Part shown: positions 44,437 through 56,247 of the stretch, piece by piece
Numbering within the stretch: the stretch's first letter is position 1
How the letters are laid out: every line of letters begins with the position of its first letter
Assembly: GCF_014651935.1 (NCBI RefSeq)
Contig: NZ_BMXV01000007.1
Span: 186,001 to 250,000 of the forward strand
Origin: Marinobacter zhanjiangensis
Lineage (GTDB): Bacteria > Pseudomonadota > Gammaproteobacteria > Pseudomonadales > Oleiphilaceae
Length of the DNA: 64,000 bases
Direction of reading: 5' to 3'
Made by a program: the position numbers and the translations under genes
The notes under the pieces: generated by a model
What the model was told of the DNA's origin: nothing
Database searches by the model: none
What the model saw: only the letters and a program-made list of their open reading frames with translations

Positions 44437-45087
44437 CGCAACCTCTTTTGTCCGTTCTTCTGATCGGTGGAGAGACCGGAGCCCGGTTCTCGCCCTGAAA
44501 TCCTGTTACTACCCGTTAGGGACAGTATTGCAGTCAAGGGTTGACGGCAACAACGCGCTTATCGGGCAGTTGCGGGTGGGTCCGGAAAATAGGGCAGGCG
44601 ACCGCTGAGGTATATGGCGGGCACGTGCGACAGGGCCGGGTTCATACCGGGCGTTGGCCGGAGTTTGGCAGAACGGGGCTGAAGAATCATTGAGACTCCT
44701 TATGGGTGCACGGACAAGATCATACGTGGCACCTGACGCAGGTCAAGTTATCGCCTTGCCTATCGCGATTATAGGTGGACCTGATGAAGCATTCGCCAAG
44801 AGCTTGCTTCGAAATGGTTCACGCTATTTGACTGCGCACCATTTGTGAACCCTGAGTGCATTTTCTGCTTCAATCCGGTGCAGATATTCGGGCGAGGCGC
44901 ACCAAAATTGATAGTTCATTTTTTCGATTCATCGCTTCTCGTTTTGTAGATTGCTGAAATAAAACAATAAAAATTGACGGCTTCAGTATGGCACACCCCT
45001 TGCAATTCTCAGTGCACAAGGCGAACGGATGAAATTCGCCCCGCGCCAAAGAAGCGCACAAACATCTGAGAAAGCGAGGATATGCAC
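44437..45087. other. Intergenic region between mrpA/B and urtA, carrying regulatory sites
   Basis: 650 bases between two divergent operons. No supportable gene: the open frames inside are short and featureless. It holds the sigma-54 promoter of urtA (44989-45004). Two GCACC half-sites, at 44836-44840 and 44899-44903, each followed by an A/T-rich stretch, resemble half of the NtrC consensus and lie 90-155 bases upstream of the promoter, a normal distance for enhancer sites; the second halves are poor, so this is tentative. A probable promoter for the mrp operon is not obvious. Confidence 0.5.
44989..45004 (+). promoter_or_regulatory. Sigma-54 (RpoN) promoter of the urt-ure block
   Basis: TGGCAC-N5-TTGCA with GG at 44990-44991 and GC at 45002-45003, exactly ten bases apart: an essentially perfect -24/-12 element. 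It is 84 bases upstream of the urtA start and points toward it. RpoN needs an activator such as NtrC, which fits a urea-uptake operon induced by nitrogen limitation. Confidence 0.9.
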
Positions 45088-46401
45088 GTGACAACATTCA
45101 AGAAACAACTGGCCAGCGTTGTAATGGCAGCGGCAATGGGCGCCGGTGCGTCAGTCGTCTACGCCGAGGAAGGTCCGATCAAGGTGGGTGTGTTGCATTC
45201 CCTGTCCGGCACCATGGCGATCAGCGAAACCGCACTGAAAGACACCGTGGAAATGCTGATCGAGAAGCAGAATGCGGAGGGCGGTCTGCTGGGCCGTGAA
45301 CTGGAAGCTGTGGTGGTCGACCCGGCCTCCAACTGGCCGCTGTTTGCGGAAAAGGCCCGCGAGCTTCTGGCCCAGGAAGAGGTGGACGTGATTTTCGGCA
45401 ACTGGACGTCGGTATCCCGTAAATCGGTACTGCCGGTGGTCGAGGAACTGAACGGCCTGCTGTTCTACCCGGTGCAGTACGAGGGTGAAGAGTCGTCGGA
45501 GAACGTGTTCTACACCGGCGCCGCCCCCAACCAGCAGGCGATTCCTGCGGTGGACTACCTGATGAACGAAATCGGTGTCGAGCGCTGGGTGCTGGCGGGC
45601 ACCGACTATGTCTACCCGCGCACCACCAACAAGATCCTGGAAACCTACCTGATGGATCAGGGTGTGGCGAAAGAAGACATCATGATCAACTACACCCCCT
45701 TCGGTCACTCTGACTGGCAGAATATCGTGTCCGATATCAAGGACTTCGGCTCCGCTGGCAAGAAGACCGCCGTGGTATCCACCATCAACGGTGATGCCAA
45801 CGTGCCTTTCTACCGTGAGCTGGGTAACCAGGGTATTTCGTCAACCGATATCCCGGTAGTTGCCTTCTCCGTGGGTGAGCAGGAACTCTCCGGTATCGAT
45901 ACCGGACCGCTGGTGGGTCATCTGGCCGCCTGGAACTACTTCATGAGTGTGGATTCCGACGCCAACTATGACTTCATCGACGAGTGGATCGAGTACACCG
46001 GTGACGAGACCGCGGTGACCAACGATCCGATGGAAGCCCACTACATCGGCTTCAACATGTGGGTGAAAGCGGTCCAGAAAGCAGAGACCACTGACGTGGA
46101 CGCGGTCAAGGACGCCATCATCGGTGTTACCGTGCCCAACCTGACCGGTGGTTACGCCACCATGATGCCGAACCACCACATCACCAAGCCGGTACTGATT
46201 GGCGAGATCCAGGACAACGGCCAGTTCGCCGTGGTCTGGGAAACCCCATCCACCGTGGCCGGTGATGCCTGGTCCGACTACCTGCCGGGTTCCCGTGACC
46301 TGATTGCCGACTGGCGCGCCCCCATGCGCTGCGGTAACTACAACGTCAAGGAAGGCGAGTGTGGAGCGTCTGCCGGCGAGCAGGCCAAGGCTGCCGAGTA
46401 A
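45088..46401 (+). CDS. urtA: Urea ABC transporter substrate-binding protein
   Basis: Periplasmic receptor of the high-affinity urea importer, 437 residues. A signal peptide (TTFKKQLASVVMAAAMGAGASVVYAEE) is followed by a type I binding-protein fold: IKVGVLHSLSGTMAISETALKDTVEMLIE, then VIFGNWTSVSRKSVLPVVEE and FYTGAAPNQQAIPAVDYLM, all UrtA hallmarks. GTG at 45088 is preferred to ATG at 45082 because the GAGGA at 45076-45080 is 7 bases from GTG and only 1 from ATG. It is the first gene after the RpoN promoter; expression should rise under nitrogen starvation. Confidence 0.96.
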   Translation: MTTFKKQLASVVMAAAMGAGASVVYAEEGPIKVGVLHSLSGTMAISETALKDTVEMLIEKQNAEGGLLGRELEAVVVDPASNWPLFAEKARELLAQEEVDVIFGNWTSVSRKSVLPVVEELNGLLFYPVQYEGEESSENVFYTGAAPNQQAIPAVDYLMNEIGVERWVLAGTDYVYPRTTNKILETYLMDQGVAKEDIMINYTPFGHSDWQNIVSDIKDFGSAGKKTAVVSTINGDANVPFYRELGNQGISSTDIPVVAFSVGEQELSGIDTGPLVGHLAAWNYFMSVDSDANYDFIDEWIEYTGDETAVTNDPMEAHYIGFNMWVKAVQKAETTDVDAVKDAIIGVTVPNLTGGYATMMPNHHITKPVLIGEIQDNGQFAVVWETPSTVAGDAWSDYLPGSRDLIADWRAPMRCGNYNVKEGECGASAGEQAKAAE

Positions 46402-46485
46402 GTGGCCACCTGACCGGGGTGGCGTCGCCGTCCCGGTCAATACCCCTGATCTCCCATCCATCCAGATACCAGACAGGACAACACC

Positions 46486-48090
46486 ATGAGCATCCCCCGA
46501 TGGCTCACCTTCTTCCTGATGGTCTTGCTGATGACAACTGCCGGCACTGTCTCGGCACAACAGCAGGACCAGACCCCCGAGGCGCTGCTGGAACAGCTTG
46601 CCGACGCTTCGCCCCGTGATACCGAAGCCGCGATCAAGGCTATCGCCACCAGCGGCCATGAACGGGCCCGCGCATGGCTGGAAGCCTACGGCAATAACCG
46701 CATTAGCCAGGTAGAGGCCACCGGCCGGATCGTGATTGTACTGAACAACCGCGGTCGCGACTGGGAAGTGGCGGACGCCCTGACCGGGGAAAACCTGGGG
46801 GAAATGTCCCGTCGGGACCTGGACCGTATTGCCATCAATAATGCCGTGCGCCGGCAGTTGGCCGGAGTGCTGGCCATGCTGGACCTGTTTGCCAAAGACG
46901 TCGCCGTGCGTGAAGCCGCTGCCCTGGATCTGCTGGGCAAGGTCGATGATGCGATTGTCGAAGAGGTAACGGCCCGCATTGAAGAAGAACCGGATGCCGG
47001 GGTGCGCAACCGCCTGGAGGAGGCCCTGGCCATTTACCAGGTGGAGGAGCAGGGAAGCCTGGACGCGATCGAAGTGCTTTCCGGTAGCCTGCACCCCCGG
47101 GCCCGGGCTGCTCTCAATAGCGCTGTTGCATCGGAAGATCCCGCGCGCAAGGCAGCGGCGGAACAGGCGCTGGCGTCCATCCAACAGAAACTGAGACTGA
47201 ACAACGCCGCCGAGACCCTGTACTTCGGTTTGTCCCTGGGCTCGGTACTGGTACTGGCCGCCATCGGCCTTGCCATTACTTTTGGCGTTATGGGCGTGAT
47301 CAACATGGCCCATGGCGAACTCATCATGCTGGGTGCCTATACCACCTGGGGCATGCAGCAACTGCTGCCGGGCCAGCCGGGCCTGGCGCTGATTCTATCC
47401 ATACCCGCCGGGTTTCTGGTGGCGGCGCTGGCGGGTATTGCCATTGAGCGTAGCGTTATCCAGTTCCTCAAGGGCCGGCCGCTGGAAACCCTGCTGGCCA
47501 CCTTCGGTGTCAGCCTGATCCTCCAGCAACTGGTGCGCACCGTGATCTCGCCCCTGAACCGCACCGTGGTGACCCCGGAGTGGATGAGCGGCTCACTGGT
47601 GATCAACGACGCCCTGTCGCTGACCCTGAACCGGATGTATGTGATCGGTTTCGCGCTGCTGGTGTTTACCGCGCTGATGCTGATCATGCGCAGGACCCGC
47701 CTGGGGCTGGAAGTAAGGGCGGTCACCCAGAACCGTGCCATGGCGCGATCCATGGGCATCAAGGCCACCCGCGTTGACATCATGACCTTCGCCCTGGGCT
47801 CCGGTGTGGCCGGGCTGGCAGGAGTGGCCCTGTCGCAGCTCACCAACGTGGGCCCCAACCTGGGCCAGAACTACATCATCGACTCCTTCATGGTGGTGGT
47901 GTTCGGCGGCGTCGGCAATCTCTGGGGCACCCTGGTGGCAGGCCTGACCCTGGGCACCATCAACCAGCTGCTGGAACCCTGGGCTGGCGCGGTACTGGCG
48001 AAGATCATCGTGCTGGTATTCATCATCCTGTTCATTCAGAAACGGCCGAAGGGATTGTTCCCTCAAAAAGGCCGGGCAGCGGAGGGTTAG
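46486..48090 (+). CDS. urtB: Urea ABC transporter permease UrtB
   Basis: Inner-membrane permease of 534 residues, LivH-like, with the extended UrtB N terminus. A signal peptide (MSIPRWLTFFLMVLLMTTAGTVSAQQ) and a helical, HEAT-like periplasmic part of about 220 residues precede the membrane domain, which begins YFGLSLGSVLVLAAIGLAITFGVMGVINMAHGELIMLGAYTTW, the branched-chain permease signature. Seven or eight helices follow, ending in the QKRPKGLFPQKGR motif shared with UrtC. A MITE-like sequence lies directly after its stop at 48090. Confidence 0.95.
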   Translation: MSIPRWLTFFLMVLLMTTAGTVSAQQQDQTPEALLEQLADASPRDTEAAIKAIATSGHERARAWLEAYGNNRISQVEATGRIVIVLNNRGRDWEVADALTGENLGEMSRRDLDRIAINNAVRRQLAGVLAMLDLFAKDVAVREAAALDLLGKVDDAIVEEVTARIEEEPDAGVRNRLEEALAIYQVEEQGSLDAIEVLSGSLHPRARAALNSAVASEDPARKAAAEQALASIQQKLRLNNAAETLYFGLSLGSVLVLAAIGLAITFGVMGVINMAHGELIMLGAYTTWGMQQLLPGQPGLALILSIPAGFLVAALAGIAIERSVIQFLKGRPLETLLATFGVSLILQQLVRTVISPLNRTVVTPEWMSGSLVINDALSLTLNRMYVIGFALLVFTALMLIMRRTRLGLEVRAVTQNRAMARSMGIKATRVDIMTFALGSGVAGLAGVALSQLTNVGPNLGQNYIIDSFMVVVFGGVGNLWGTLVAGLTLGTINQLLEPWAGAVLAKIIVLVFIILFIQKRPKGLFPQKGRAAEG

Positions 48091-48278
48091 GGTGTCCTGT
48101 CTAGCCAATTCTTTAATCCACTGCGAGGCACAAGTGCCTCGCCCTTCGGGAGCCTCTGAACGCCTTGATAGCCGCGTTGCAGCGCCTCGATTTGGAACCA
48201 CCAAACCTTCGCCACTGCGCCTTGCTCTCAAGGCGTTCAGAGGCTCAGTGAATCAAATAATTAGCCAGAAAGGACACC
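48091..48278. mobile_element. MITE-like element between urtB and urtC
   Basis: A 188-base non-coding element that starts at the first base after the urtB stop codon. The 33-base ends (48091-48123 and 48246-48278) are reverse complements at about 27 of 33 positions, beginning GGTGTCCT. Inside are a perfect 9-base hairpin (GCGAGGCAC at 48123-48131 with GTGCCTCGC at 48134-48142) and a second long inverted pair (GCCTCTGAACGCCTTGA, 48152-48168, with its complement at 48228-48244). No transposase and no obvious target duplication. The right end supplies the AAGGA that serves as ribosome site for urtC. Confidence 0.8.
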
Positions 48279-48282
48279 TGCT

Positions 48283-49415
48283 ATGTGGCTGACCCGACCT
48301 TTGCAGGAGCGCTCGACCCAACTGTTCCTGGGCATCCTTTTCTTTGCACTGATTGTGGTCACGGTGCTGCACCTGGCGCTGCCGGAAGGCAATCCGCTGC
48401 ATGTCAGCGCCTACACCGTCACCCTGCTGGGCAAGTACCTGTGCTACGCCCTGCTGGCGGTGGCCGTGGACCTGGTGTGGGGTTATCTGGGCATTCTCAG
48501 CCTGGGCCATGGTGCCTTCTTTGCGCTGGGCGGCTATGCCATGGGCATGTACCTGATGCGCCAGATCGGCGATCGGGGGACCTATGGCGACCCCATCCTG
48601 CCGGACTTCATGGTGTTCCTGAACTGGCAGGAGCTGCCCTGGTACTGGTACGGCTTCGACATGGCCTGGTTCGCCTTTGCCATGGTGCTGCTGGCACCCG
48701 GCGCCCTCGCGCTGGTATTCGGCTGGCTGGCATTCCGCTCCCGGGTGACCGGGGTTTACCTGTCCATCATCACCCAGGCACTCACCTTTGCCCTGATGCT
48801 GGCCTTCTTCCGCAATGAAATGGGCTTTGGCGGCAACAATGGCCTGACCGACTTCCGCGACATTCTGGGCTTCAATCTGCGCACGGATGCCACCCGGCTG
48901 GGTTTGTTTATCGCCACCGGCATCGCCCTGGCTATCGGCTACGTTGTGTGCCGGGGCATTGTCACCAGCAAGCTGGGCCGGGTCAGCGTCGCCTGCCGTG
49001 ATGCCGAGGCCCGTACGCGGTTCCTCGGGTATCGGGTGGAGCGGGTACAGCTGTTCGTATTTGTGGTGTCCGCCATGCTGGCAGGCGTCGCCGGCGCCCT
49101 GTACGTGCCCCAGGTGGGCATCATCAACCCCAGTGAGTTCTCCCCCATATTTTCCATCGAGATCGTGGTGTGGGTAGCCCTGGGCGGACGCGCCACCCTG
49201 TACGGTGCCGTGATCGGCGCCATCCTGGTGAACTACGCCAAGACCGTGTTCACCGGCGTGATGCCAGACGCCTGGCTGTTCGCCCTGGGTGCCCTGTTTG
49301 TGCTGGTCACCGTGTTCCTGCCCCAGGGCATTGCCGGCCTGCTCAGGAAGCGCCGCAAGTCCACCGATGACGGCTCAGGGCCGTCTGAATCCAGCTCCAC
49401 CTCGGAGGCCACCGC

Positions 49416-49419
<4 letters not shown>
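48283..49419 (+). CDS. urtC: Urea ABC transporter permease UrtC
   Basis: LivM-like permease of 378 residues, pairing with UrtB in the importer. About ten helices; YLCYALLAVAVDLVWGYLGILSLGHGAFFALGGYAMGMYLM is the conserved first membrane part, and GGNNGLTDF with VACRDAEARTRFLGYRVERVQLFVFVVSAMLAGVAGALYVPQVGIINPSEF the second. The C terminus is hydrophilic and low-complexity (DDGSGPSESSSTSEATA). The ATG at 48283 uses the AAGGA provided by the upstream element (48270-48274). Overlaps urtD by 4 bases. Confidence 0.96.
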
Positions 49420-50239
<820 letters not shown>

Positions 50240-50240
<1 letters not shown>

Positions 50241-50956
50241 TGCCAAACGAAAGCCTGATGCTGCAGATCGAAAAACTGAATCAGTACTACGGCGAAAGCC
50301 ACACCCTCTGGGACCTGGACCTGGACGTGCCCCAGGGACAATGCACCTGCGTGATGGGCCGCAACGGCGTCGGCAAGACCACCCTGATGAAATGCATCAT
50401 GGGCGAGGAAACCGTGGCCGACGGCAGCATCCGCTTCGCCGACGACGTGGAACTGACGAAACAACCCCTGGAGCAGCGCGCCCGACTGGGCATCGGCTAT
50501 GTGCCCCAGGGCCGGCAGATCTTCCCGTTGCTGACCGTGGAAGAAAACCTGCGTACCGGCCTGGCATCCCGGGGCGATGGCCGGAAAACTATCCCCGAGC
50601 GCGTCTACGAGCTGTTTCCGGTGCTTAAGGAAATGAAGAACCGCCGCGGCGGCGACCTTTCCGGCGGCCAGCAGCAACAACTGGCCATCGGCCGCGCCCT
50701 GGTCCTCGAGCCCCGGCTGCTGATCCTGGACGAACCGGGGGAGGGGATCCAGCCCAACATCGTCACTCAGATCGGTGAAGTCATCCGCCGGCTGATCGCC
50801 GAAGACGGCCTGACGGTGCTGCTGGTGGAACAGAAACTGCCCTTCGCCCGCAAATTCGCCGACAGCTTCGCCATCATCGACCGGGGCCGCCGCATGGCCG
50901 AAGGCGAGATTGCCGAGCTGTCCGATGAACTCATCAAACAATATCTGACGGTATGA
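50240..50956 (+). CDS. urtE: Urea ABC transporter ATP-binding protein UrtE
   Basis: LivF-like ATPase of 238 residues, second energy-coupling subunit. Walker A MGRNGVGKTTLMKCIMG, signature LSGGQQQQLAIGRALVLEPRLLILDEPGEGIQP, and H-loop VLLVEQKLPFARKFADS. The GEGIQP and QQQQ features match UrtE rather than amino-acid LivF. Overlaps ureD by 4 bases, joining uptake and hydrolysis of urea into one transcript. Confidence 0.96.
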
Positions 50957-51849
50957 CTATCTATCAGCCGCTACCGGATGTTACCGAGTCCGGCCACCGC
51001 TTCGACCAGGGCCGCCACTGGGCAGCCAGCCTGACCCTGGGCTTCGAAGGCCGGCAACAGGATGGCCGCCCGGTCACCCGCATGACCACCGCGCGCCACA
51101 GCGGCCCGTTACGGGTCCAGCGCCCCTTCTACCCGGAAGGCCGCCACAGCTGCTGCCATGTTTACCTGCTGCACCCGCCAGGCGGGCTGGTCAGCGGCGA
51201 CGCCCTGCAAATCAGCGCCAGCGTAGGCACCGGCGCCCACGCCCTGCTGACCACGCCAGCAGCAGCCAAACTCTACAAGGCCGACAGCCACGGCGTCGCC
51301 TGGGCCCAGCACACCCGCCTGACCGTGCAAGACGGCGGCACCCTGGAATACCTGCCCCAGGAAACCCTCGCCTTCGACGGCTCACGGGGCACCCAGACCA
51401 CCACCATCGACCTGGGCAACCGTAGCCAGTGCATCGGCTGGGAAATCCTTGCCCTGGGCCGCCCGGCCAGCGAACTGCCCTTCGCCACCGGACAACTGGA
51501 ACAACGCTTCCACCTGACCCGCGGTGGTCTACCGGTCTGGCAGGAACGCCAGACCCTCGACCCCAAACACCGGCGCTTCCACGGCAAATGGGGGCAGGGC
51601 GGCAACACCGTCCAGGCCACGCTCTGGACCGTCGGCCTGGAGGATGTAGCGGAAGCCATCGAACAACTGCGAGCAAAGCTGCCGGACAATCCCCGCTGGG
51701 CCGTCACCCGCCGGGGCGGCGTGCTCCTGCTGCGCTACCTGGGCAACGAACGCAACGAAGCCTGGGCCATCTGCCAGCAGGCCTGGGAAATCCTCAGACC
51801 AGAACTGACCGGCCAGCCAGCCCATGTACCGAGGATCTGGCTGACCTAG
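50953..51849 (+). CDS. ureD: Urease accessory protein UreD (UreH)
   Basis: Scaffold for nickel insertion into apo-urease, 298 residues. Typical elements: RHSGPLRVQRPFYPEG near residue 50, VYLLHPPGGLVSGDAL, LLTTPAAAKLYKA, LEYLPQETLAFDGS and WEILALGRPAS. It works with UreF and UreG to load Ni2+ from UreE. Start overlaps urtE by 4 bases. It is separated from ureA by a 465-base stretch carrying tandem repeats. Confidence 0.95.
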   Translation: MTIYQPLPDVTESGHRFDQGRHWAASLTLGFEGRQQDGRPVTRMTTARHSGPLRVQRPFYPEGRHSCCHVYLLHPPGGLVSGDALQISASVGTGAHALLTTPAAAKLYKADSHGVAWAQHTRLTVQDGGTLEYLPQETLAFDGSRGTQTTTIDLGNRSQCIGWEILALGRPASELPFATGQLEQRFHLTRGGLPVWQERQTLDPKHRRFHGKWGQGGNTVQATLWTVGLEDVAEAIEQLRAKLPDNPRWAVTRRGGVLLLRYLGNERNEAWAICQQAWEILRPELTGQPAHVPRIWLT

Positions 51850-51876
51850 AAAGGTTAGAGGAATAGCAGAGGGGCA

Positions 51877-52277
51877 AGTGAACACTCCCTCTCCCCAACG
51901 AGGGAGAGGGCCGGGGTGAGGGGGAGCGCCAAAGGCGCCCAAGGTAGCTAACTCCGGAGTGGGAGTCTCCCCCCCTCACCCCAACCCTCTCCCGCCAGGG
52001 GAGAGGGGGCAAAAAAAAGGGCGAGTACTTCGAACGAGGGTGAGACAAAGCTGAGGGACGAGTGAACACTCCCTCTCCCCAACGAGGGAGAGGGCCGGGG
52101 TGAGGGGGAGCGCCAAAGGCGCCCAAGGTAGCTAACTCCGGAGTGGGAGTCTCCCCCCCTCACCCCAACCCTCTCCCGCCAGGGGAGAGGGGGCAAAAAA
52201 AAGGGCGAGTACTTCGAACGAGGGTGAGACGAAGCTGAGGGACGAGTGAACACCCCCTCTCCCCAACGCGGGAGAGG
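51877..52277. repeat. 184-bp tandem repeat, 2.2 copies, between ureD and ureA
   Basis: Copies begin at 51877, 52061 and 52245 (period exactly 184), the first two nearly identical and the third cut off after about 33 bases. Each unit holds a CCCTCTCCCC...GGGAGAGGG hairpin, a CCCTCACCCCAACCCTCTCC hairpin partner, and a poly-A block (GGCAAAAAAAAGGG). This pyrimidine/purine motif is a common palindromic intergenic repeat in proteobacteria. The region 51850-52314 has no gene; repeated hairpins here could modulate transcription into ureA. Confidence 0.9.
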
Positions 52278-52314
52278 GGCTAAAACCGAACACTGCAAAC
52301 ATCGGAGCAAGACG

Positions 52315-52617
52315 ATGGAACTGACACCCAGAGACAAAGACAAGCTGATGCTCTTCACCGCCGCCCTGCTGGCGGAACGGCGCAAGGCCAAAGGCATCAA
52401 GCTCAACTACCCCGAAGCCGTCGCCCTGATCAGCGCCGAAATCATGGAAGGCGCCCGCGAAGGCCGCACAGTCGCCGACATGATGAGCGCCGGCCGCGAA
52501 ATCCTGACCCGTGAGGATGTCATGGAAGGCGTGGCGGAAATGGTGGACGAGGTGCAGGTAGAAGCGACTTTTCCAGACGGCACCAAACTGGTCACCGTCC
52601 ACAACCCGATTGTGTAA
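52315..52617 (+). CDS. ureA: Urease subunit gamma
   Basis: 100-residue gamma subunit of the nickel urease, which splits urea into ammonia and carbamate. The full family sequence is present, from [39 protein letters not shown] to the end [10 protein letters not shown]. It forms a (UreA-UreB-UreC)3 complex. The ATG at 52315 is the correct start; the open frame extending to 52246 lies in the repeat. RBS AGGAGC is not strong here but GGAGCAAG precedes it. Confidence 0.97.
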   Translation: MELTPRDKDKLMLFTAALLAERRKAKGIKLNYPEAVALISAEIMEGAREGRTVADMMSAGREILTREDVMEGVAEMVDEVQVEATFPDGTKLVTVHNPIV

Positions 52618-52627
52618 GGAGCTTTAG

Positions 52628-52933
52628 ATGATACCCGGCGAATACCAACTCAAAGACGGCGACATCGAACTCTGCGAAGGCCGCGAACGCATCACCGTCG
52701 AAGTCGCCAACACCGGCGACCGCCCGGTCCAGATCGGCTCCCACTACCACTTCGCGGAAGCCAACCCGGCCCTCCGGTTCGACCGGAAAAAGGCAAGAGG
52801 CTATCGACTCGACGTTGCTGCCGGTACGGCCATCCGGTTTGAGCCCGGTCAGACGAGGGAAGTAACGCTGATCCCATATTCGGGCGGGCGAGAAATTTAC
52901 GGCTTCCGAGCAGAGGTAATGGGAAAGCTTTGA
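52628..52933 (+). CDS. ureB: Urease subunit beta
   Basis: 101-residue beta subunit, beginning [20 protein letters not shown] and containing [70 protein letters not shown]. The conserved Gly and His motif around SHYHF and the RFEPG turn are intact. The ATG is preceded by AAGGAG. Starts 10 bases after ureA. Confidence 0.97.
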   Translation: MIPGEYQLKDGDIELCEGRERITVEVANTGDRPVQIGSHYHFAEANPALRFDRKKARGYRLDVAAGTAIRFEPGQTREVTLIPYSGGREIYGFRAEVMGKL

Positions 52934-52949
52934 GGCCAGCAACCAAGAT

Positions 52950-53065
52950 CAGGGGAGACGGTCGGGTAAGGCTTTCCGGGACCTTCGAAAACATGGACGT
53001 TTTCGAAGAGCCTACAGGGACGTATTCACGGCGTGTCCCGGAAAGCCTTACCCGATCGGCTCCCT
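52950..53065. repeat. Nested-hairpin element, copy 1 (ureB-ureC)
   Basis: Outer arms 52959-52981 and 53036-53058 pair with one mismatch (core GGTAAGGCTTTCCGGGA against its complement). Inside, CTTCGAAAAC and GTTTTCGAAG (about 52983-53008) form a second stem. The sequence between (CAGGGACG...CACGGCG) is shared with copy 2 at 56095-56200. Non-coding; it fills most of the ureB-ureC gap. Confidence 0.9.
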
Positions 53066-53095
53066 CTCCCGGAATCCAGAACGCGAGGCATTAAG

Positions 53096-54799
<1,704 letters not shown>

Positions 54800-54810
54800 G
54801 GATTGACGAC

Positions 54811-55383
54811 ATGCTGGAACTGACACAACGCATCGAACCCACGGACCAGGCGGAAATATCCGACACCCTGACCCTGCCGCTGGAACTGCGTATCCGTGGC
54901 CGCCTGCGAGCCACCAGCGACACCGGCCACGACGTCGGCCTGTTCCTCGACCGCGGCCCAGTGCTGCGTGACGGCGACTGCCTGCAGGCCAACACCGGCG
55001 AAATCATCCGCGTAAAGGCAGCGGCCGAGCCGGTAGTAACCGCTCACATCGACGCGGGCCTGCCCCTGGCCAAACTCTGCTACCACCTGGGTAACCGCCA
55101 CGTGCAACTGTCCATCGGCGTGGAAGGCGATGGCAAAGGTTGGGTCCGCTTTCCGCCGGATCACGTGCTGGAAGAACTGGCCGAACGCCTGGGCGCCACA
55201 CTGGAACACCACGAAGCCCCCTTCGACCCGGAACCGGGCGCCTACGACAAGGCGGGCAGGGAAAGTGGTCACAACCACGGCCATTCCCACGGACACAGCC
55301 ATAGCCACGAGCACTCTCATAGCCACAGCCATGAGCCGGGTAGAGAGCGGGATAAAGAGCTGGGTGAAGCGCATGCCCACTGA
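54811..55383 (+). CDS. ureE: Urease accessory protein UreE
   Basis: Nickel metallochaperone, 190 residues. The first 75 residues are the peptide-binding domain; the metal-binding domain has the Ni-ligand His in GNRHVQLSI and FPPDHVLEELAERLGA. After about residue 150 there is a His-rich tail (HNHGHSHGHSHSHEHSHSHS, 11 His in 21 residues, plus AHAH at the end), typical of enterobacterial-type UreE for nickel storage. ATG at 54811 has GAGGATTGAC upstream. Overlaps ureF by 11 bases. Confidence 0.95.
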   Translation: MLELTQRIEPTDQAEISDTLTLPLELRIRGRLRATSDTGHDVGLFLDRGPVLRDGDCLQANTGEIIRVKAAAEPVVTAHIDAGLPLAKLCYHLGNRHVQLSIGVEGDGKGWVRFPPDHVLEELAERLGATLEHHEAPFDPEPGAYDKAGRESGHNHGHSHGHSHSHEHSHSHSHEPGRERDKELGEAHAH

Positions 55384-56062
55384 CACCAGCCACCAGACCG
55401 ACCTGGCCCTGCTGGGCCTGATGCAACTGGTCAGCCCGGCATTGCCCATCGGCGCCTTCGCCTGGTCCCAGGGCCTGGAAAGCGCCTTCGAACTGGGCTG
55501 GGTGAACAACGAAGAGGAACTTGGCGAATGGGTCGAAGGCGTACTGGAAGACGGCCTCAGCCGCTGCGAACTGCCACTGCTGAACCGCCTGCAGACCGCC
55601 TGGGCAGAAGGGGACGATGCCGCAGTAGCCCACTGGAACCAGTGGCTTCACGCCACCCGGGAAACCGCCGAACTGGTGGACGAAGACACCCGCTTAGGCG
55701 CCGCGCTACTGACACTACTGAAAAGCCTGGACCTGGCCCCGCCCAGCGACCTGCTACCGGTAACCCCCGGCTACGTCACCCTGTTCGCCTGGGCTGCCCA
55801 CAAACGGCAGGTCCCGGTACGCCAAACAATGCTTGGCTTCGCCTGGTCCTGGCTGGAAAACCAGCTGGCGGTCGCCTGCAAGGCGCTACCCTTGGGCCAC
55901 ACGGCAGCCCAACGGCTGACTGAACGGTTACGGCCACAACTGGTCACCGCCGTCGATGACGCATTGGCAAGAACTGACGACGAACTTGGACCGATATTAC
56001 CGGGCCTGGCATTAGCCAGTGCCTTACATGAAACACAGTATTCGCGGCTATTCAGGAGCTAA
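55373..56062 (+). CDS. ureF: Urease accessory protein UreF
   Basis: 229-residue helical factor that promotes GTP hydrolysis control in UreG and Ni insertion. Conserved: LMQLVSPALPIGAFAWSQGLESAFELGWV and WNQWLHATRETAELVDED; GHTAAQRLTERL near the C terminus. The start at 55373 lies inside the ureE end, in a different frame, giving an 11-base overlap; the ORF open to 55130 is not the real start. Confidence 0.95.
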   Translation: MPTDTSHQTDLALLGLMQLVSPALPIGAFAWSQGLESAFELGWVNNEEELGEWVEGVLEDGLSRCELPLLNRLQTAWAEGDDAAVAHWNQWLHATRETAELVDEDTRLGAALLTLLKSLDLAPPSDLLPVTPGYVTLFAWAAHKRQVPVRQTMLGFAWSWLENQLAVACKALPLGHTAAQRLTERLRPQLVTAVDDALARTDDELGPILPGLALASALHETQYSRLFRS

Positions 56063-56094
56063 AGCCTTGAGAGGGCCGCACCGGGGCTTAACGG

Positions 56095-56200
56095 AGGCGG
56101 TCGGGTAGGACTTTCCGGGACCTTCAAAAACAGGGACGTTTTTGAAGAGCCTCCAGGGACGGATTCACGGCGTGTCCCGGAAAGTCCTACCCGATCGACT
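56095..56200. repeat. Nested-hairpin element, copy 2 (ureF-ureG)
   Basis: Outer arms about 56097-56120 and 56175-56198, core GGTAGGACTTTCCGGGA; inner arms CTTCAAAAAC and GTTTTTGAAG. Same layout as copy 1, but where stem bases differ between copies the partner strand differs too, so both copies still pair. Non-coding gap of 185 bases between ureF and ureG. Confidence 0.9.
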
Positions 56201-56247
56201 CCACCCCCCGAAACCAAAACAACGAACACCGAATTAGGAGCATCAAA

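Noticed and set aside
44654..44848. 64-codon frame in the urtA-mrp gap
   Set aside because: No ribosome site or family resemblance; overlaps the suspected regulatory half-sites.
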